Both the position numbers and the translations under genes were made by a program. Positions 9,584-18,983 of a stretch of DNA of 64,000 nt are shown here, piece by piece. The notes under the pieces were generated by a model. It searched no databases, was not told where the DNA came from, and saw nothing but the letters and a program-made list of their open reading frames with translations. The stretch is from an uncultured Pelagibacteraceae bacterium (GTDB lineage: Bacteria > Pseudomonadota > Alphaproteobacteria > Pelagibacterales > Pelagibacteraceae). The stretch covers positions 44,374 through 108,373 of the forward strand of contig CACFSG010000001.1 of the NCBI GenBank assembly GCA_902568875.1. Direction: 5' to 3'. Numbering within the stretch: position 1 is the first letter of the stretch; each line of letters begins with the position of its first letter.

Positions 9584-10630
9584 TTATATTAAGGTTGTTA
9601 TATGGCCCATTTTTCTTTTTTCTTTTATTTCTTTTTTGAGATAATCAAAGAAAAATTCATTATCATTTAATTTAAAATTTTGTCTATATGGTTTTATTTG
9701 GTTTCCTATCAGATTAATCATTTTTGCATTAGATAATTTTTTTAATGGAATTTTTTCAAGAGAGCATACAGCTCTTACATGATTTTCAAATTGACTTACG
9801 TTATATGCGTTAATAGACAAATGACCAGAATTATGAACTCGTGGCGCAATCTCATTTACGTATAAATTTTCATTTCTATCTATAAAAAATTCTACACATA
9901 AAGTGCCAATATATTTTAATTCTTCAGCAATTTGAGTAGCCCAATCTTTTGATTGTTGCAATATTTTTTGACTAATTTCTGCAGGTATTTTAGAATATTT
10001 AAGTATTTGTTCTTGATGTATATTTTCTATAGGCTCATATATATCAAAATTGTTATTACCAAATCTTGTTATAATAACGGAAATTTCTTTTTTAAGTTTT
10101 ACCAATTTTTCAAGTATATATCCTTTGGAAAAATCAATATTAAGAGAATTAATATCTTCAATTTTTTTTATAGGGTATTGACCTTTTCCATCATAACCTA
10201 ATGTTGTAGTTTTTAAAATTCCTGGAAGAAAATCTTCTAAAGTATCCATGTCAGATTTTTTTTCTATTGCAACATATCTTGTTGTTCTAATATTAAGTTT
10301 ATTTATAAAATCTTTTTCTGCTATTCTGTGTTGGATAAGTCTATTAACAGATGGTTTTGGTAATACAGGTTTTATTTTATTAATTTCATTAAGAGTCTCA
10401 TAAGGAATATTTTCAAACTCATAAGTTACCACATTAACTTTGTTAATAAATTCAAGAATCTTTTCTTTATTATTATATTCGCCGAAAATGAAGTCATCAC
10501 AAAAATTTTGTGCTGGAGCATCAATATCATCACAATAAATAGTTGTTTTTATATTTAGTTTTTTAGCAGCTGTACAGAGCATACTTCCTAACTGACCTCC
10601 ACCAATAATACCTAAATTTTTTTCTGACAT
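9584..10630 (-). CDS. purK: 5-(carboxyamino)imidazole ribonucleotide synthase
   Basis: LGIIGGGQLGSML start, ATP-grasp motifs, next to purE. Confidence 0.95.
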   Translation of the reverse strand: MSEKNLGIIGGGQLGSMLCTAAKKLNIKTTIYCDDIDAPAQNFCDDFIFGEYNNKEKILEFINKVNVVTYEFENIPYETLNEINKIKPVLPKPSVNRLIQHRIAEKDFINKLNIRTTRYVAIEKKSDMDTLEDFLPGILKTTTLGYDGKGQYPIKKIEDINSLNIDFSKGYILEKLVKLKKEISVIITRFGNNNFDIYEPIENIHQEQILKYSKIPAEISQKILQQSKDWATQIAEELKYIGTLCVEFFIDRNENLYVNEIAPRVHNSGHLSINAYNVSQFENHVRAVCSLEKIPLKKLSNAKMINLIGNQIKPYRQNFKLNDNEFFFDYLKKEIKEKRKMGHITTLI

Positions 10631-10637
10631 CTTTTAA

Positions 10638-11129
10638 TTATTTAGGATTTTTTTTTATAGATTTTGTTTGTGATAATCGCCAACTATTTAATTTTTTTTT
10701 AACATTTGGACTGCTATTAGCAATAATAGAAGATGCTAATAGTCCAGCATTTATTGCTCCATCCTTACCAATTGCTAAAGTGCCTACAGGAATTCCTTTT
10801 GGCATTTGAGCTATAGATAACAAACTATCCAATCCCTTAAGTTTTTTACTTTCAATTGGAACTCCCAAAACGGGAATAGATGTTAATGCAGAAATCATTC
10901 CTGGTAAATGCGCTGAACCACCAGCACCTGCAATTATTACCCCAATATTATTTTTTTTTGCTGAACTTGCAAATTCATACATTCTTTTTGGAGTGCGATG
11001 AGCTGAAATTATTTTAGTTTCAAACTTAATACCCATTTTTTTAAGTATTTTCCCAGCTAATTTCATAGTTCTATAGTCTGATTGACTACCCATAACAATT
11101 GAAACTTTTAGATTTTTATTCTTTTTCAT
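10638..11129 (-). CDS. purE: 5-(carboxyamino)imidazole ribonucleotide mutase
   Basis: VSIVMGSQSDYRTMKLA, ISAHRTPKRM, GAGGSAHLPGM. Confidence 0.97.
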   Translation of the reverse strand: MKKNKNLKVSIVMGSQSDYRTMKLAGKILKKMGIKFETKIISAHRTPKRMYEFASSAKKNNIGVIIAGAGGSAHLPGMISALTSIPVLGVPIESKKLKGLDSLLSIAQMPKGIPVGTLAIGKDGAINAGLLASSIIANSSPNVKKKLNSWRLSQTKSIKKNPK

Positions 11130-11195
11130 GATTTTTTTAGTACAAACTTTATTTCAAAATTAAATAAAAATTTCAATAAAATAAATAGTATTTAA

Positions 11196-11215
11196 AAACC
11201 ATATTGGTATGGTTT
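11196..11215. promoter_or_regulatory. Palindromic candidate operator or hairpin upstream of the dipeptidase gene
   Basis: AAACCATA-TTGG-TATGGTTT, perfect 8-bp arms, 16 bp before the ATG. Confidence 0.45.
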
Positions 11216-11231
11216 ATGATTAATAATCAAA

Positions 11232-12197
11232 ATGAAATTTAGAATAGACAACCTTCAATACTGCAATTGGTCTAGAAAAATTTTTGAAATTAATAGAGAA
11301 GCAGGTCTTGATGCAGTTCATACAACAATTGTATACCATGAAGATTTTGATGAATTATTAAATGAAATAAAAAAATGGGAAAAATTGTTTAAAGATAATT
11401 CAGATTTAATTTTTTTAGGAAAAAGTTTTAAAGATATTGAAAAAGCAAATATTGAGAAAAAAACTGCTATTTTTTTTGGTTTTCAAAATTGTTCTCCAAT
11501 AGAGGATGATATTAATTTAGTTGAAAAAGTTCATGAGCTTGGTTGTAGGTTTATGCAACTTACTTATAATAATCAATCTTTATTGGCAACTGGTTGTTAT
11601 GAAAAAGTTGACAGTGGTGTAACTAATTTTGGTCGTGAAGTTATAAAAGAAATGAATAGAGTTGGTATAGTAGTTGACATGTCTCACTCAGCAGAAAAAA
11701 GTACTTTTGATGCCATAGAAATAAGTGAAAAACCTATTGCAATAACTCATGCAAACCCATCATTTTGGTATAATGTAAAAAGAAATAAATCATCTGATTT
11801 ATTAAAAAGTTTAAGCGATAGTGGAGGTATTTTGGGATTATCACTTTATCCTCATCACTTAAAAGATGGTACAAATTGTACTCTTGATAGTTTTTGTGAG
11901 ATGATAGCTAAAACTGCAGAAATTATAAATGTAAATAAAATTGGAATTGGTTCTGACCTTTGTTTAAATCAACCAGATGAAGTTGTAGAATGGATGAGAA
12001 ATGGAACTTGGTCTAAAAGTAAAAATTATGGCGAAGGTTCAAAAAATAAACCTGGTTTTCCAAAACAACCTGATTGGTTTAAGGACGCAAGGGGATTTGT
12101 AAATTTAGAAAGAGGATTAAAAAAAGTAGGTTTTTCAGATACCGAGATTAAAGGGATACTTGGTAACAATTGGTTTAATTTTTATAAATCTATTTAA
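11232..12197 (+). CDS. Membrane dipeptidase (peptidase M19) family protein
   Basis: Renal-dipeptidase-like GCRFMQLTYNNQS, VDMSHSAEKSTFDAIEIS.PIAITHANP, IGIGSDL. Confidence 0.88.
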   Translation: MKFRIDNLQYCNWSRKIFEINREAGLDAVHTTIVYHEDFDELLNEIKKWEKLFKDNSDLIFLGKSFKDIEKANIEKKTAIFFGFQNCSPIEDDINLVEKVHELGCRFMQLTYNNQSLLATGCYEKVDSGVTNFGREVIKEMNRVGIVVDMSHSAEKSTFDAIEISEKPIAITHANPSFWYNVKRNKSSDLLKSLSDSGGILGLSLYPHHLKDGTNCTLDSFCEMIAKTAEIINVNKIGIGSDLCLNQPDEVVEWMRNGTWSKSKNYGEGSKNKPGFPKQPDWFKDARGFVNLERGLKKVGFSDTEIKGILGNNWFNFYKSI

Positions 12198-12199
12198 AA

Positions 12200-13861
12200 A
12201 TGAATATAGAGTTACGAGATCCAAATATAATTATGAAATTATCGAGATTGGGTTCATTCCATCAATCCAAGTTATCATTTTTAAGAAGCTTTTTAAAAGA
12301 GTTTAAAGATTGGGATTATAATAGAGATTTATTTGATTTAGATGATAATGGATTTGGAGTAGCTGTTTACTCTTTTAAAAAGAAAGAAAGAGTTTATTCA
12401 TTAATTTGTTTTGCTAATAAAATTAATGATGATGAAAGATCAGATAGAGTAATTGCTACCAAATGGGATGCAGCTTTTACATTACATGATGGTGTACCAA
12501 GCAAACAAGATATTGAAAGATTAAAAAACGAAGTACCAAAGCAAGAAATTGGTAGATTGTCTTATAAAGAACTGACTTTATCAAGAGCAAATAAATCAGT
12601 GAGAGTATTTAATCATGTTATTGAAAGCCTAAGCAATGGAACTCAGCCTAATTTAAATTTATTAGACAGAGTAGGTTATCTTTATAGAACAACTGCAGTT
12701 TATGGTTCTGGTAAATTTGGATTGGCAGATCGTTTTAGAATAAAAAATAGAGATGAAATAAATGGTCCTTTTAGACTAGAAATGATGTTGGTTTATTTAG
12801 TTAGACAATTTACTTTTGATCAAGTTAATCATGTAGCAAAATATAGGAATCCAAAAAAAGCAGTTAAATTAGATCCTAAAATTTGTAAAAATCTTGGAAT
12901 AGGAAATTCAACTGGTTTAGGTATGGCACCATTTATTGTTAATCACCCCACTTTACTCAACAATTGGATACTTTGTAGGGAAACAGCTTTAAAAAAAATT
13001 AGAGAAATAAAAAAGGTTGAAACTCAAGACAGTGATTTATTTAAAAATTGTGTAAGAAACTCTATTAAAAATATTACTAGTTGGAATACTGAAAGTGATT
13101 TTCAGCTTAGGAAAATTAAATCTTTATTAGAAGATGTAAGAAAATTTTTAGATTTTATAGATAATAAATTTAATTTTGAAATAGACTATCCATTTAATGA
13201 AATTTATTTTTGGTTGGAGAAAGAAACTTGTGAAGAATGTATCGAATATATTGTTTCAATTATGATGGAACCTTATGGAAAAATAATAGAACCACTTGTA
13301 AAAGAAATGAGTTCTGATGAAGAAAAATACTTTAACATTCCAACAAATAGAACAGTCGAGGAATTAAGAACTATTATAAAAAAAAAATACCCAAATGTTC
13401 TTACTATTAACTTTGATAAAAAAGAAAATTATAAAAAATTTTGGTTTATTTCAAAAAATAAAGAAGAGCCTAGATTAGCAGATCGTTTTAAAGAACAAGG
13501 AGCAGACTTAGAGCAACCTCTTGCTATCGCAAGAGATGTTAAAAAATTATATGATAAATTATTGGAATCAAAAAATAGTTTAACGATTGATAAATTTTTA
13601 ATTGAAAATTCAGACTTAAGACATGTTGTAAGAAGAGCTTTTATTATTGAAAAATTTCCTTATTCAGAAATTCAAGATAATACGATTAGTGAAAATATTA
13701 TTCCTATAGATATGCTGAGATTAAAATTATCTTTTTTTGGAGCATTAAAATTTGACCCAAGATCCGATAAGTGGCTTCGAATCAATATGTTTCAGGGTGC
13801 GCCCTTACCTAATGAATTAAAAGATTATGATGAACAGTGGGTTTATAAATCTCATTCTTAA
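12200..13861 (+). CDS. Conserved-looking hypothetical protein, 553 aa
   Basis: Long intact ORF 2 bp after the dipeptidase gene and 3 bp before the DUF3726-like gene; no family motif recognised. Confidence 0.75.
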   Translation: MNIELRDPNIIMKLSRLGSFHQSKLSFLRSFLKEFKDWDYNRDLFDLDDNGFGVAVYSFKKKERVYSLICFANKINDDERSDRVIATKWDAAFTLHDGVPSKQDIERLKNEVPKQEIGRLSYKELTLSRANKSVRVFNHVIESLSNGTQPNLNLLDRVGYLYRTTAVYGSGKFGLADRFRIKNRDEINGPFRLEMMLVYLVRQFTFDQVNHVAKYRNPKKAVKLDPKICKNLGIGNSTGLGMAPFIVNHPTLLNNWILCRETALKKIREIKKVETQDSDLFKNCVRNSIKNITSWNTESDFQLRKIKSLLEDVRKFLDFIDNKFNFEIDYPFNEIYFWLEKETCEECIEYIVSIMMEPYGKIIEPLVKEMSSDEEKYFNIPTNRTVEELRTIIKKKYPNVLTINFDKKENYKKFWFISKNKEEPRLADRFKEQGADLEQPLAIARDVKKLYDKLLESKNSLTIDKFLIENSDLRHVVRRAFIIEKFPYSEIQDNTISENIIPIDMLRLKLSFFGALKFDPRSDKWLRINMFQGAPLPNELKDYDEQWVYKSHS

Positions 13862-13864
13862 ATT

Positions 13865-14476
13865 ATGAAATCTTTAAGTGAAATAGAAACAACATCAAAA
13901 AGAGCTAGTCGTGCAGTAGGATTTTCATGGGGGATTGCAGAAGAAGTTGGAAAATGTATTAGATTATTAGAGCTATTTGGTTTTCCAGGAATTAAAAATT
14001 TAAATCAATATTATCAAAACAAAAATAAAGAAAATTTTGAAAATCTAAAATTGATTAATCAAAATAACAAATCAAATAAATCAGCTTTTTGTCCTATTAT
14101 CCTTGGAGTAAGTTTTTTGGATCAAATTAAAACACTTGAACCTTTAAAAAAATGCACATTTCAGGGAATAGCATACCCACTTTTATTGTTACCCTTTTTA
14201 AGTAGAAGCTCAGAAATAATAGGAAAAAAAATTTTATTTAAGTTTGATGAAAATGAATTTTTATTAAATTTTAATGTTAACATTTATTCAAATTTTTTAA
14301 AAAAAGAATTTCCATTAATAGCCAAAAATGTTGAAGTAATTTTTTTAGAAAATAAAGATACTTTTAATGACATAGAATGGAAAAATCTTTATAAACTCTC
14401 TGAAGATACTTTTGTCGAAGAAAGTGATAGTTTAAAACAAGGTGCCGCAGGAGCTGGATTGACTGATAATGACTGA
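13865..14476 (+). CDS. DUF3726-like protein
   Basis: N-terminus SLSEIETTSKRASRAVGFSWGIAEEVGKCIRLLELFG resembles DUF3726. Confidence 0.65.
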   Translation: MKSLSEIETTSKRASRAVGFSWGIAEEVGKCIRLLELFGFPGIKNLNQYYQNKNKENFENLKLINQNNKSNKSAFCPIILGVSFLDQIKTLEPLKKCTFQGIAYPLLLLPFLSRSSEIIGKKILFKFDENEFLLNFNVNIYSNFLKKEFPLIAKNVEVIFLENKDTFNDIEWKNLYKLSEDTFVEESDSLKQGAAGAGLTDND

Positions 14477-14630
14477 AGATAATCAACTTAATGCAAAAGA
14501 CTTAAAAGATTTTGATAATATTTGTGAAGAATGTAAAAAAGAAGAAGAGACTGTTTTCCAGAATCTTGTTTTAACAGGCTATAAACTTTGTAAATCTTGT
14601 CGAATTTCAAAAACTATTTTTCCAATTTAA
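14469..14630 (+). CDS. 53-aa CxxC...CxxC micro-protein (zinc-ribbon-like), not in the supplied ORF track
   Basis: MTEDNQLNAKDLKDFDNICEECKKEEETVFQNLVLTGYKLCKSCRISKTIFPI; start overlaps the DUF3726-like stop; stop overlaps the convergent gene's stop. Confidence 0.7.
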   Translation: MTEDNQLNAKDLKDFDNICEECKKEEETVFQNLVLTGYKLCKSCRISKTIFPI

Positions 14631-15169
14631 ATGTGATTGATTGGTAACACATCCATTCTACTCATTACAAAAGATATTGACAGAAAAACTATAATTAAAA
14701 AAGACAAAAACACAATTCCAAAAGATTTAAAATTTGATTTTAGGTTTAAAATTTGTTTTGTAGATATTATTAGAGCAGCAAAAATCCAAAATTGAGTTAA
14801 GAAAATTATTGGTATCATTAATTCTGGTGTGATTGCAAAAAATCTTAATAAACCAGGTGCATGTGCAAAACCAACTGCTGTTAAAACTTTTTTAAATGGT
14901 ACTTTAGTTTGTTTATCTGGAAATAGTTTTACACCAATAACAAATATAAATACTGCCCAAATAAACCAAGTTAGAATTGCAGTTAATCCAGACATAGCTA
15001 CAGCCGTTTTAATTATTGTATTAGCAGCAACAGCACCGGCGATCCCATCTAAAATCATGATGAGACCCGCAAAGTATACAGATGCCTCACCAAAATTTTT
15101 GTTATCGCTGTAAAGGGATTTATCTAATTTAATAGATTTGAAAACTATATTAAGAAATTCACCAAACAT
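14627..15169 (-). CDS. YIP1-like integral membrane protein
   Basis: Five or so hydrophobic segments, Yip1-like KVLTAVGFAHAPGLLRF. Confidence 0.6.
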   Translation of the reverse strand: MFGEFLNIVFKSIKLDKSLYSDNKNFGEASVYFAGLIMILDGIAGAVAANTIIKTAVAMSGLTAILTWFIWAVFIFVIGVKLFPDKQTKVPFKKVLTAVGFAHAPGLLRFFAITPELMIPIIFLTQFWIFAALIISTKQILNLKSNFKSFGIVFLSFLIIVFLSISFVMSRMDVLPINHI

Positions 15170-15199
15170 TTATTTTTTTTAATTCTTCAAAAAATAGAA

Positions 15200-16558
15200 T
15201 TATCCTTTTACAACTTCTCTTGTATTAGCATTGAAAGATTCTTTAAATGGAATATCAACTACAACAGCGTCTACAGGTGTTCCTGGTTTGTCTGAGTATT
15301 TTTCAGGTAAATGAACTTTGTATTTAGTTCCAGTTTTACCTTTTGGAAATCCATTAGAATTTAAAGTTCCATCAAACGGCACATATCCCATTGCTATATT
15401 TGTTTTTTTTTCAGGATGGTACCAAGGGGAAGTTATAAAACCAACGGGATCTCCTCCATCAGCATTCGAAATTAACCAAAAATCCGGGGCATAGTCCTCT
15501 ATTGGTTTTCCACCTAGTTCAAGACCAACTAATTGGAGTTTATAAGGTTTTTTCCCTGCTTTAATTTCTGTATGCATTTTTTCTAAAGCCGCTTTACCAA
15601 CATAATCAGCTGTTTTATTCCATTCACCTTTTCCAGATAAAGAAACTTGATAACCTAAATTACATTGAAAAGGATTGTGTTGTTGATCCATATCTTGTCC
15701 CCATGAAAGAATTCCTGCTTGAATTCTTCTATGGTGTGCAGGAGCAATAACCATTAAATTATGTTTTTTTCCAGCTTTAAGAACAGCATTCCACATATCA
15801 TCAGCATATAAAGTTGCATTTCTTAAATATATTTCATAACCAGCTTCACCTGAGAAACCTGATTGAGAAATAACACAACTTCTTCCAGCAACTTTAACCT
15901 CAGCCAAACCATAAAAAGGCATGTTTTCTAAATCAATTTGATCACCTAATAAATCTTTCATTAGTGCTTTTGATTTAGGTCCTTGAATTTGCACTGGACA
16001 AGCATCAATTTCCTCTACAGTACAATTAAATCTGCCATCAGCATTAACACCTTGTAGATACATACCAATATCAGAGTCTGATAAAGAAAACCAAAACTCA
16101 TCTTTTGAAATTCTAAGAAGAATTGGATCATTTAAAACTCCACCATAAGCATTACATAAAATTACATATCTAGCTCTCATAGGAGAAATTTTTGTTGCAT
16201 CTCTTGTAATTACATAATCTGTAAACTTTTCTGCATCAGGACCTTTAACTCTTATTTGTCTTTCAACAGCCACGTTCCACATAGTAACATGGTTAACAAT
16301 TGCATCATATTCTACCATTGCGCCACCATCTTCTGGTTTTACGTATCCTCTTGGATGGTAAATACGATTGTAAACTGTTGCTCTCCAACAACCTGCTTGC
16401 ATTGATAAATGCCAGTAAGGAGATTTTCTTACTCTTGTTGAAATTAACATTTCAACTTTAGTAGGTCCGCTTTGTCTTAAGTTATATGGAACTTCACGAT
16501 CTGATTGATCAACTGAAGTTGCGTGTTTTAGTTTAGTATAGTCAAATTCATTAGACAT
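15200..16558 (-). CDS. GcvT/DmdA-family aminomethyltransferase-like protein (putative THF-dependent demethylase)
   Basis: 452 aa; WNVAVERQIRVKGPDAEKFTDYVITRDATKISPMRARYVILCNAYGGVLNDPILLRI resembles the DmdA/GcvT fold; translationally coupled to a MetF-like gene. Confidence 0.75.
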   Translation of the reverse strand: MSNEFDYTKLKHATSVDQSDREVPYNLRQSGPTKVEMLISTRVRKSPYWHLSMQAGCWRATVYNRIYHPRGYVKPEDGGAMVEYDAIVNHVTMWNVAVERQIRVKGPDAEKFTDYVITRDATKISPMRARYVILCNAYGGVLNDPILLRISKDEFWFSLSDSDIGMYLQGVNADGRFNCTVEEIDACPVQIQGPKSKALMKDLLGDQIDLENMPFYGLAEVKVAGRSCVISQSGFSGEAGYEIYLRNATLYADDMWNAVLKAGKKHNLMVIAPAHHRRIQAGILSWGQDMDQQHNPFQCNLGYQVSLSGKGEWNKTADYVGKAALEKMHTEIKAGKKPYKLQLVGLELGGKPIEDYAPDFWLISNADGGDPVGFITSPWYHPEKKTNIAMGYVPFDGTLNSNGFPKGKTGTKYKVHLPEKYSDKPGTPVDAVVVDIPFKESFNANTREVVKG

Positions 16559-17279
16559 ATTTGTTCTCCATCAACCACTTGTTTGTTTCCTTCAAGCCGC
16601 CGAATGTATAAATGTGGAAAAAATCAGTATGCGATTTAATTTTTCCAATTAAATCATTAGGGTCTTTAGGTTTCAATAAATCTAATGCCTTAGTAAAGTT
16701 AGATTTAAGAAAGTTTAAGGAATTTTTTGCACCAACAATATTAGCAAATTTAATTAAGCTAGATATTTTTAGAGGCCCAGTAATTCCCACATGAACTGGT
16801 ATGCTTTGTTTAGAGATAAAATCTATAATAGGCTGCGGATCTAATAACCATTGCGTTACAATGTAGTCAGCGTAAGGCTTTTTATCTATCATAGCTTTTT
16901 CTAAATCTGAATCGGATATATCAGGACTCCCCTCCGGGTGTCCAGCGATTCCTATCTTCATCTTCTCAAAATAACCTGTTTCTAAAAGTTGAAATGAGCT
17001 GTCAAATTTTCCAACTGGTTCTCGACCTCCACCAATTACTAAAACTTGTTTAACTCCTCCATCTTTACATCGAGAAACGTAATCTTTTAGCTCTTTTTCA
17101 TCACTTATTGATCTTGCTGGAAAATGGGGAACAGGATTAAAGCCTTTCTTAATAAGCTCAACTGCTTGTTGAGCTGTCTCTTTATAATCTCCACCTGGAA
17201 GCATTGTAATATAAACATCACTTACCTTTGGGACTGTTTCAAGGTCAGTTTGTGGACTAATTTCCAAAGAAAAATTCAT
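16551..17279 (-). CDS. Methylenetetrahydrofolate reductase (MetF-like)
   Basis: 242 aa; VYITMLPGGDY, PVPHFPARSI, QVLVIGGGREP, GIAGHPEGSPDIS. Confidence 0.75.
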   Translation of the reverse strand: MNFSLEISPQTDLETVPKVSDVYITMLPGGDYKETAQQAVELIKKGFNPVPHFPARSISDEKELKDYVSRCKDGGVKQVLVIGGGREPVGKFDSSFQLLETGYFEKMKIGIAGHPEGSPDISDSDLEKAMIDKKPYADYIVTQWLLDPQPIIDFISKQSIPVHVGITGPLKISSLIKFANIVGAKNSLNFLKSNFTKALDLLKPKDPNDLIGKIKSHTDFFHIYTFGGLKETNKWLMENKYV

Positions 17280-17299
17280 TTTTTAGATCATTATCCTTT

Positions 17300-18574
17300 T
17301 TGAAAATAGTGTCAAAGAAATTCAACAAGAACTCCAAACGAAATTTGTTGCCAAAAATAATGCTCATGATAATTTTTTTTGTGGATCAAAATCATAAAAA
17401 TAAAACCCTCTCAGAAATTTTAGACATTCAAAAATTAAAAGATGTAGATAAACAAATAGAGGCTGCAAATGGCCTTCCAAATGAGTGCTATATAAGTGAA
17501 GATTATTTAGCTTATGAAAGAGATAAGATTTTTTGTGACAAATGGACTGTCGTAGGAGTTGGAAGTTCAATTCCAAATGCCGGTGATGCAAAACCCTATA
17601 ATCTGCTCGGGATTCCTCTGATAATTATTAGAAGTAAAGATATGAAGATTCGAGTATTTCATAATGTTTGCAGTCATAGAGGTTTTAAACTTTTAGACAA
17701 ACCATGTAATTTAAAAAATGTTATTAGATGCCCATACCACTCTTGGTCTTATGACTTTGCAGGAAATCTTGTTGCAACACCTCATATTGGAGGACTTGAT
17801 ATTCATCAGTTTGATAAATTTGATAAAAATAAAAGTAATTTAAAAGAAGTTAAAACTAAAGTTTGGATGGATATTATTTTTGTGAATATTAATTCAAATG
17901 AAATCGATTTTAATAAATATATTAAACCTCTTGAACAAAGATGGTCTAAATTCATTAATAATGATGATCATAATTTATTAGTTCATTCAAATGATTACGG
18001 TTATTTTAATTTAGAAGTAAAATGTAATTGGAAATTTGCTATTGAAAATTATTGTGAAAGTTATCATTTACCAACAATCCATCCTGAATTAAATAAAGTT
18101 TCAAATATTAATGATCATTATCATATTCAAGGTTTACCAAATAGATTTGCTGGTCAAGGAAGTAAAAAGTATGAGCAACCAGTAAAAGGAAATAAAAAAT
18201 TTAATACTTTTTCTAATTGGGAAAAAAGTATGTTGAAAAATTCAGAGTATATTGCGCTGTTTCCAAATGTAATGATAGGCTTACATATAGATCATTTTTA
18301 TGTTTTTTGGTTAGAACCTCTTGGAATGGATAAAACCAAGGAACATATGCAAATATATTATGTTGGTGATGAAAGTGCTAATGGTGAAGAATTAAAAGAA
18401 TTAAGAAAAGAAAATTCAAAATTTTGGAAAAATGTCATGCTAGAAGATGTAAGTGCTATTGAAGGTATGCAAGATGGACGACATTCTCCAGTTTATAATG
18501 GAGGAAACTTTTCTCCTGCAATGGATCAACCAACTCATCAATTTCATAAATGGGTTGCTAACAGTTTAATATAA
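17300..18574 (+). CDS. Rieske [2Fe-2S] oxygenase alpha subunit (choline monooxygenase / ring-hydroxylating type)
   Basis: CSHRGFKL...CPYHSWSYDFAGNL Rieske ligands; ENYCESYHLPTIHPEL mononuclear-iron motif. The track start is TTG; the true start may be 17360 or 17381. Confidence 0.88.
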   Translation: MKIVSKKFNKNSKRNLLPKIMLMIIFFVDQNHKNKTLSEILDIQKLKDVDKQIEAANGLPNECYISEDYLAYERDKIFCDKWTVVGVGSSIPNAGDAKPYNLLGIPLIIIRSKDMKIRVFHNVCSHRGFKLLDKPCNLKNVIRCPYHSWSYDFAGNLVATPHIGGLDIHQFDKFDKNKSNLKEVKTKVWMDIIFVNINSNEIDFNKYIKPLEQRWSKFINNDDHNLLVHSNDYGYFNLEVKCNWKFAIENYCESYHLPTIHPELNKVSNINDHYHIQGLPNRFAGQGSKKYEQPVKGNKKFNTFSNWEKSMLKNSEYIALFPNVMIGLHIDHFYVFWLEPLGMDKTKEHMQIYYVGDESANGEELKELRKENSKFWKNVMLEDVSAIEGMQDGRHSPVYNGGNFSPAMDQPTHQFHKWVANSLI

Positions 18575-18575
18575 A

Positions 18576-18983
18576 ATGAAAATAATTTTAATAATGGGAT
18601 TACCCGGTGCAGGCAAAACAACTTTGGCAAATGAATTATCCAAATTAATTAAATGTAAAAGATTAAATGCAGATGAAATCAGAAAAGCTGCTAATGATTG
18701 GGATTTTTCAGAAGAAGGCAGAACAAGACAAGCAAAAAGAATGTCAGATGAGGCATTAAAATTAAAAAATGGAGGCAATAATGTTATTGCTGATTTTATT
18801 TGTCCAACACCAGAAGCAAGAAATTTGTTTCCTGCAGATTATATTATTTGGGTAGATACAATTGAAGAAGGAAGGTTTGATGATACTAACAAGATGTTTG
18901 TAAAACCCGATAAGTATGACTTTCATGTTACTACGCAAGATGCTAAAAACTGGGCACCAAAAATATATAAGGAGATAAAATAA
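18576..18983 (+). CDS. Small APS-kinase-like P-loop kinase
   Basis: Walker A GLPGAGKTT; LNADEIRKAANDWDFSEEGRTRQAKRM; VIADFICPTPEAR. Confidence 0.75.
   Translation: MKIILIMGLPGAGKTTLANELSKLIKCKRLNADEIRKAANDWDFSEEGRTRQAKRMSDEALKLKNGGNNVIADFICPTPEARNLFPADYIIWVDTIEEGRFDDTNKMFVKPDKYDFHVTTQDAKNWAPKIYKEIK

Noticed and set aside
9953-10201. 82-aa plus ORF
   Set aside because: Antisense to purK; Phe/Ile-rich composition typical of a shadow ORF
14829-15113. 94-aa plus ORF
   Set aside because: Antisense to the YIP1-like gene with no start context
16612-16794. 60-aa plus ORF
   Set aside because: Antisense to the MetF-like gene
17364-17591. 75-aa minus ORF
   Set aside because: Antisense to the Rieske gene 5' end
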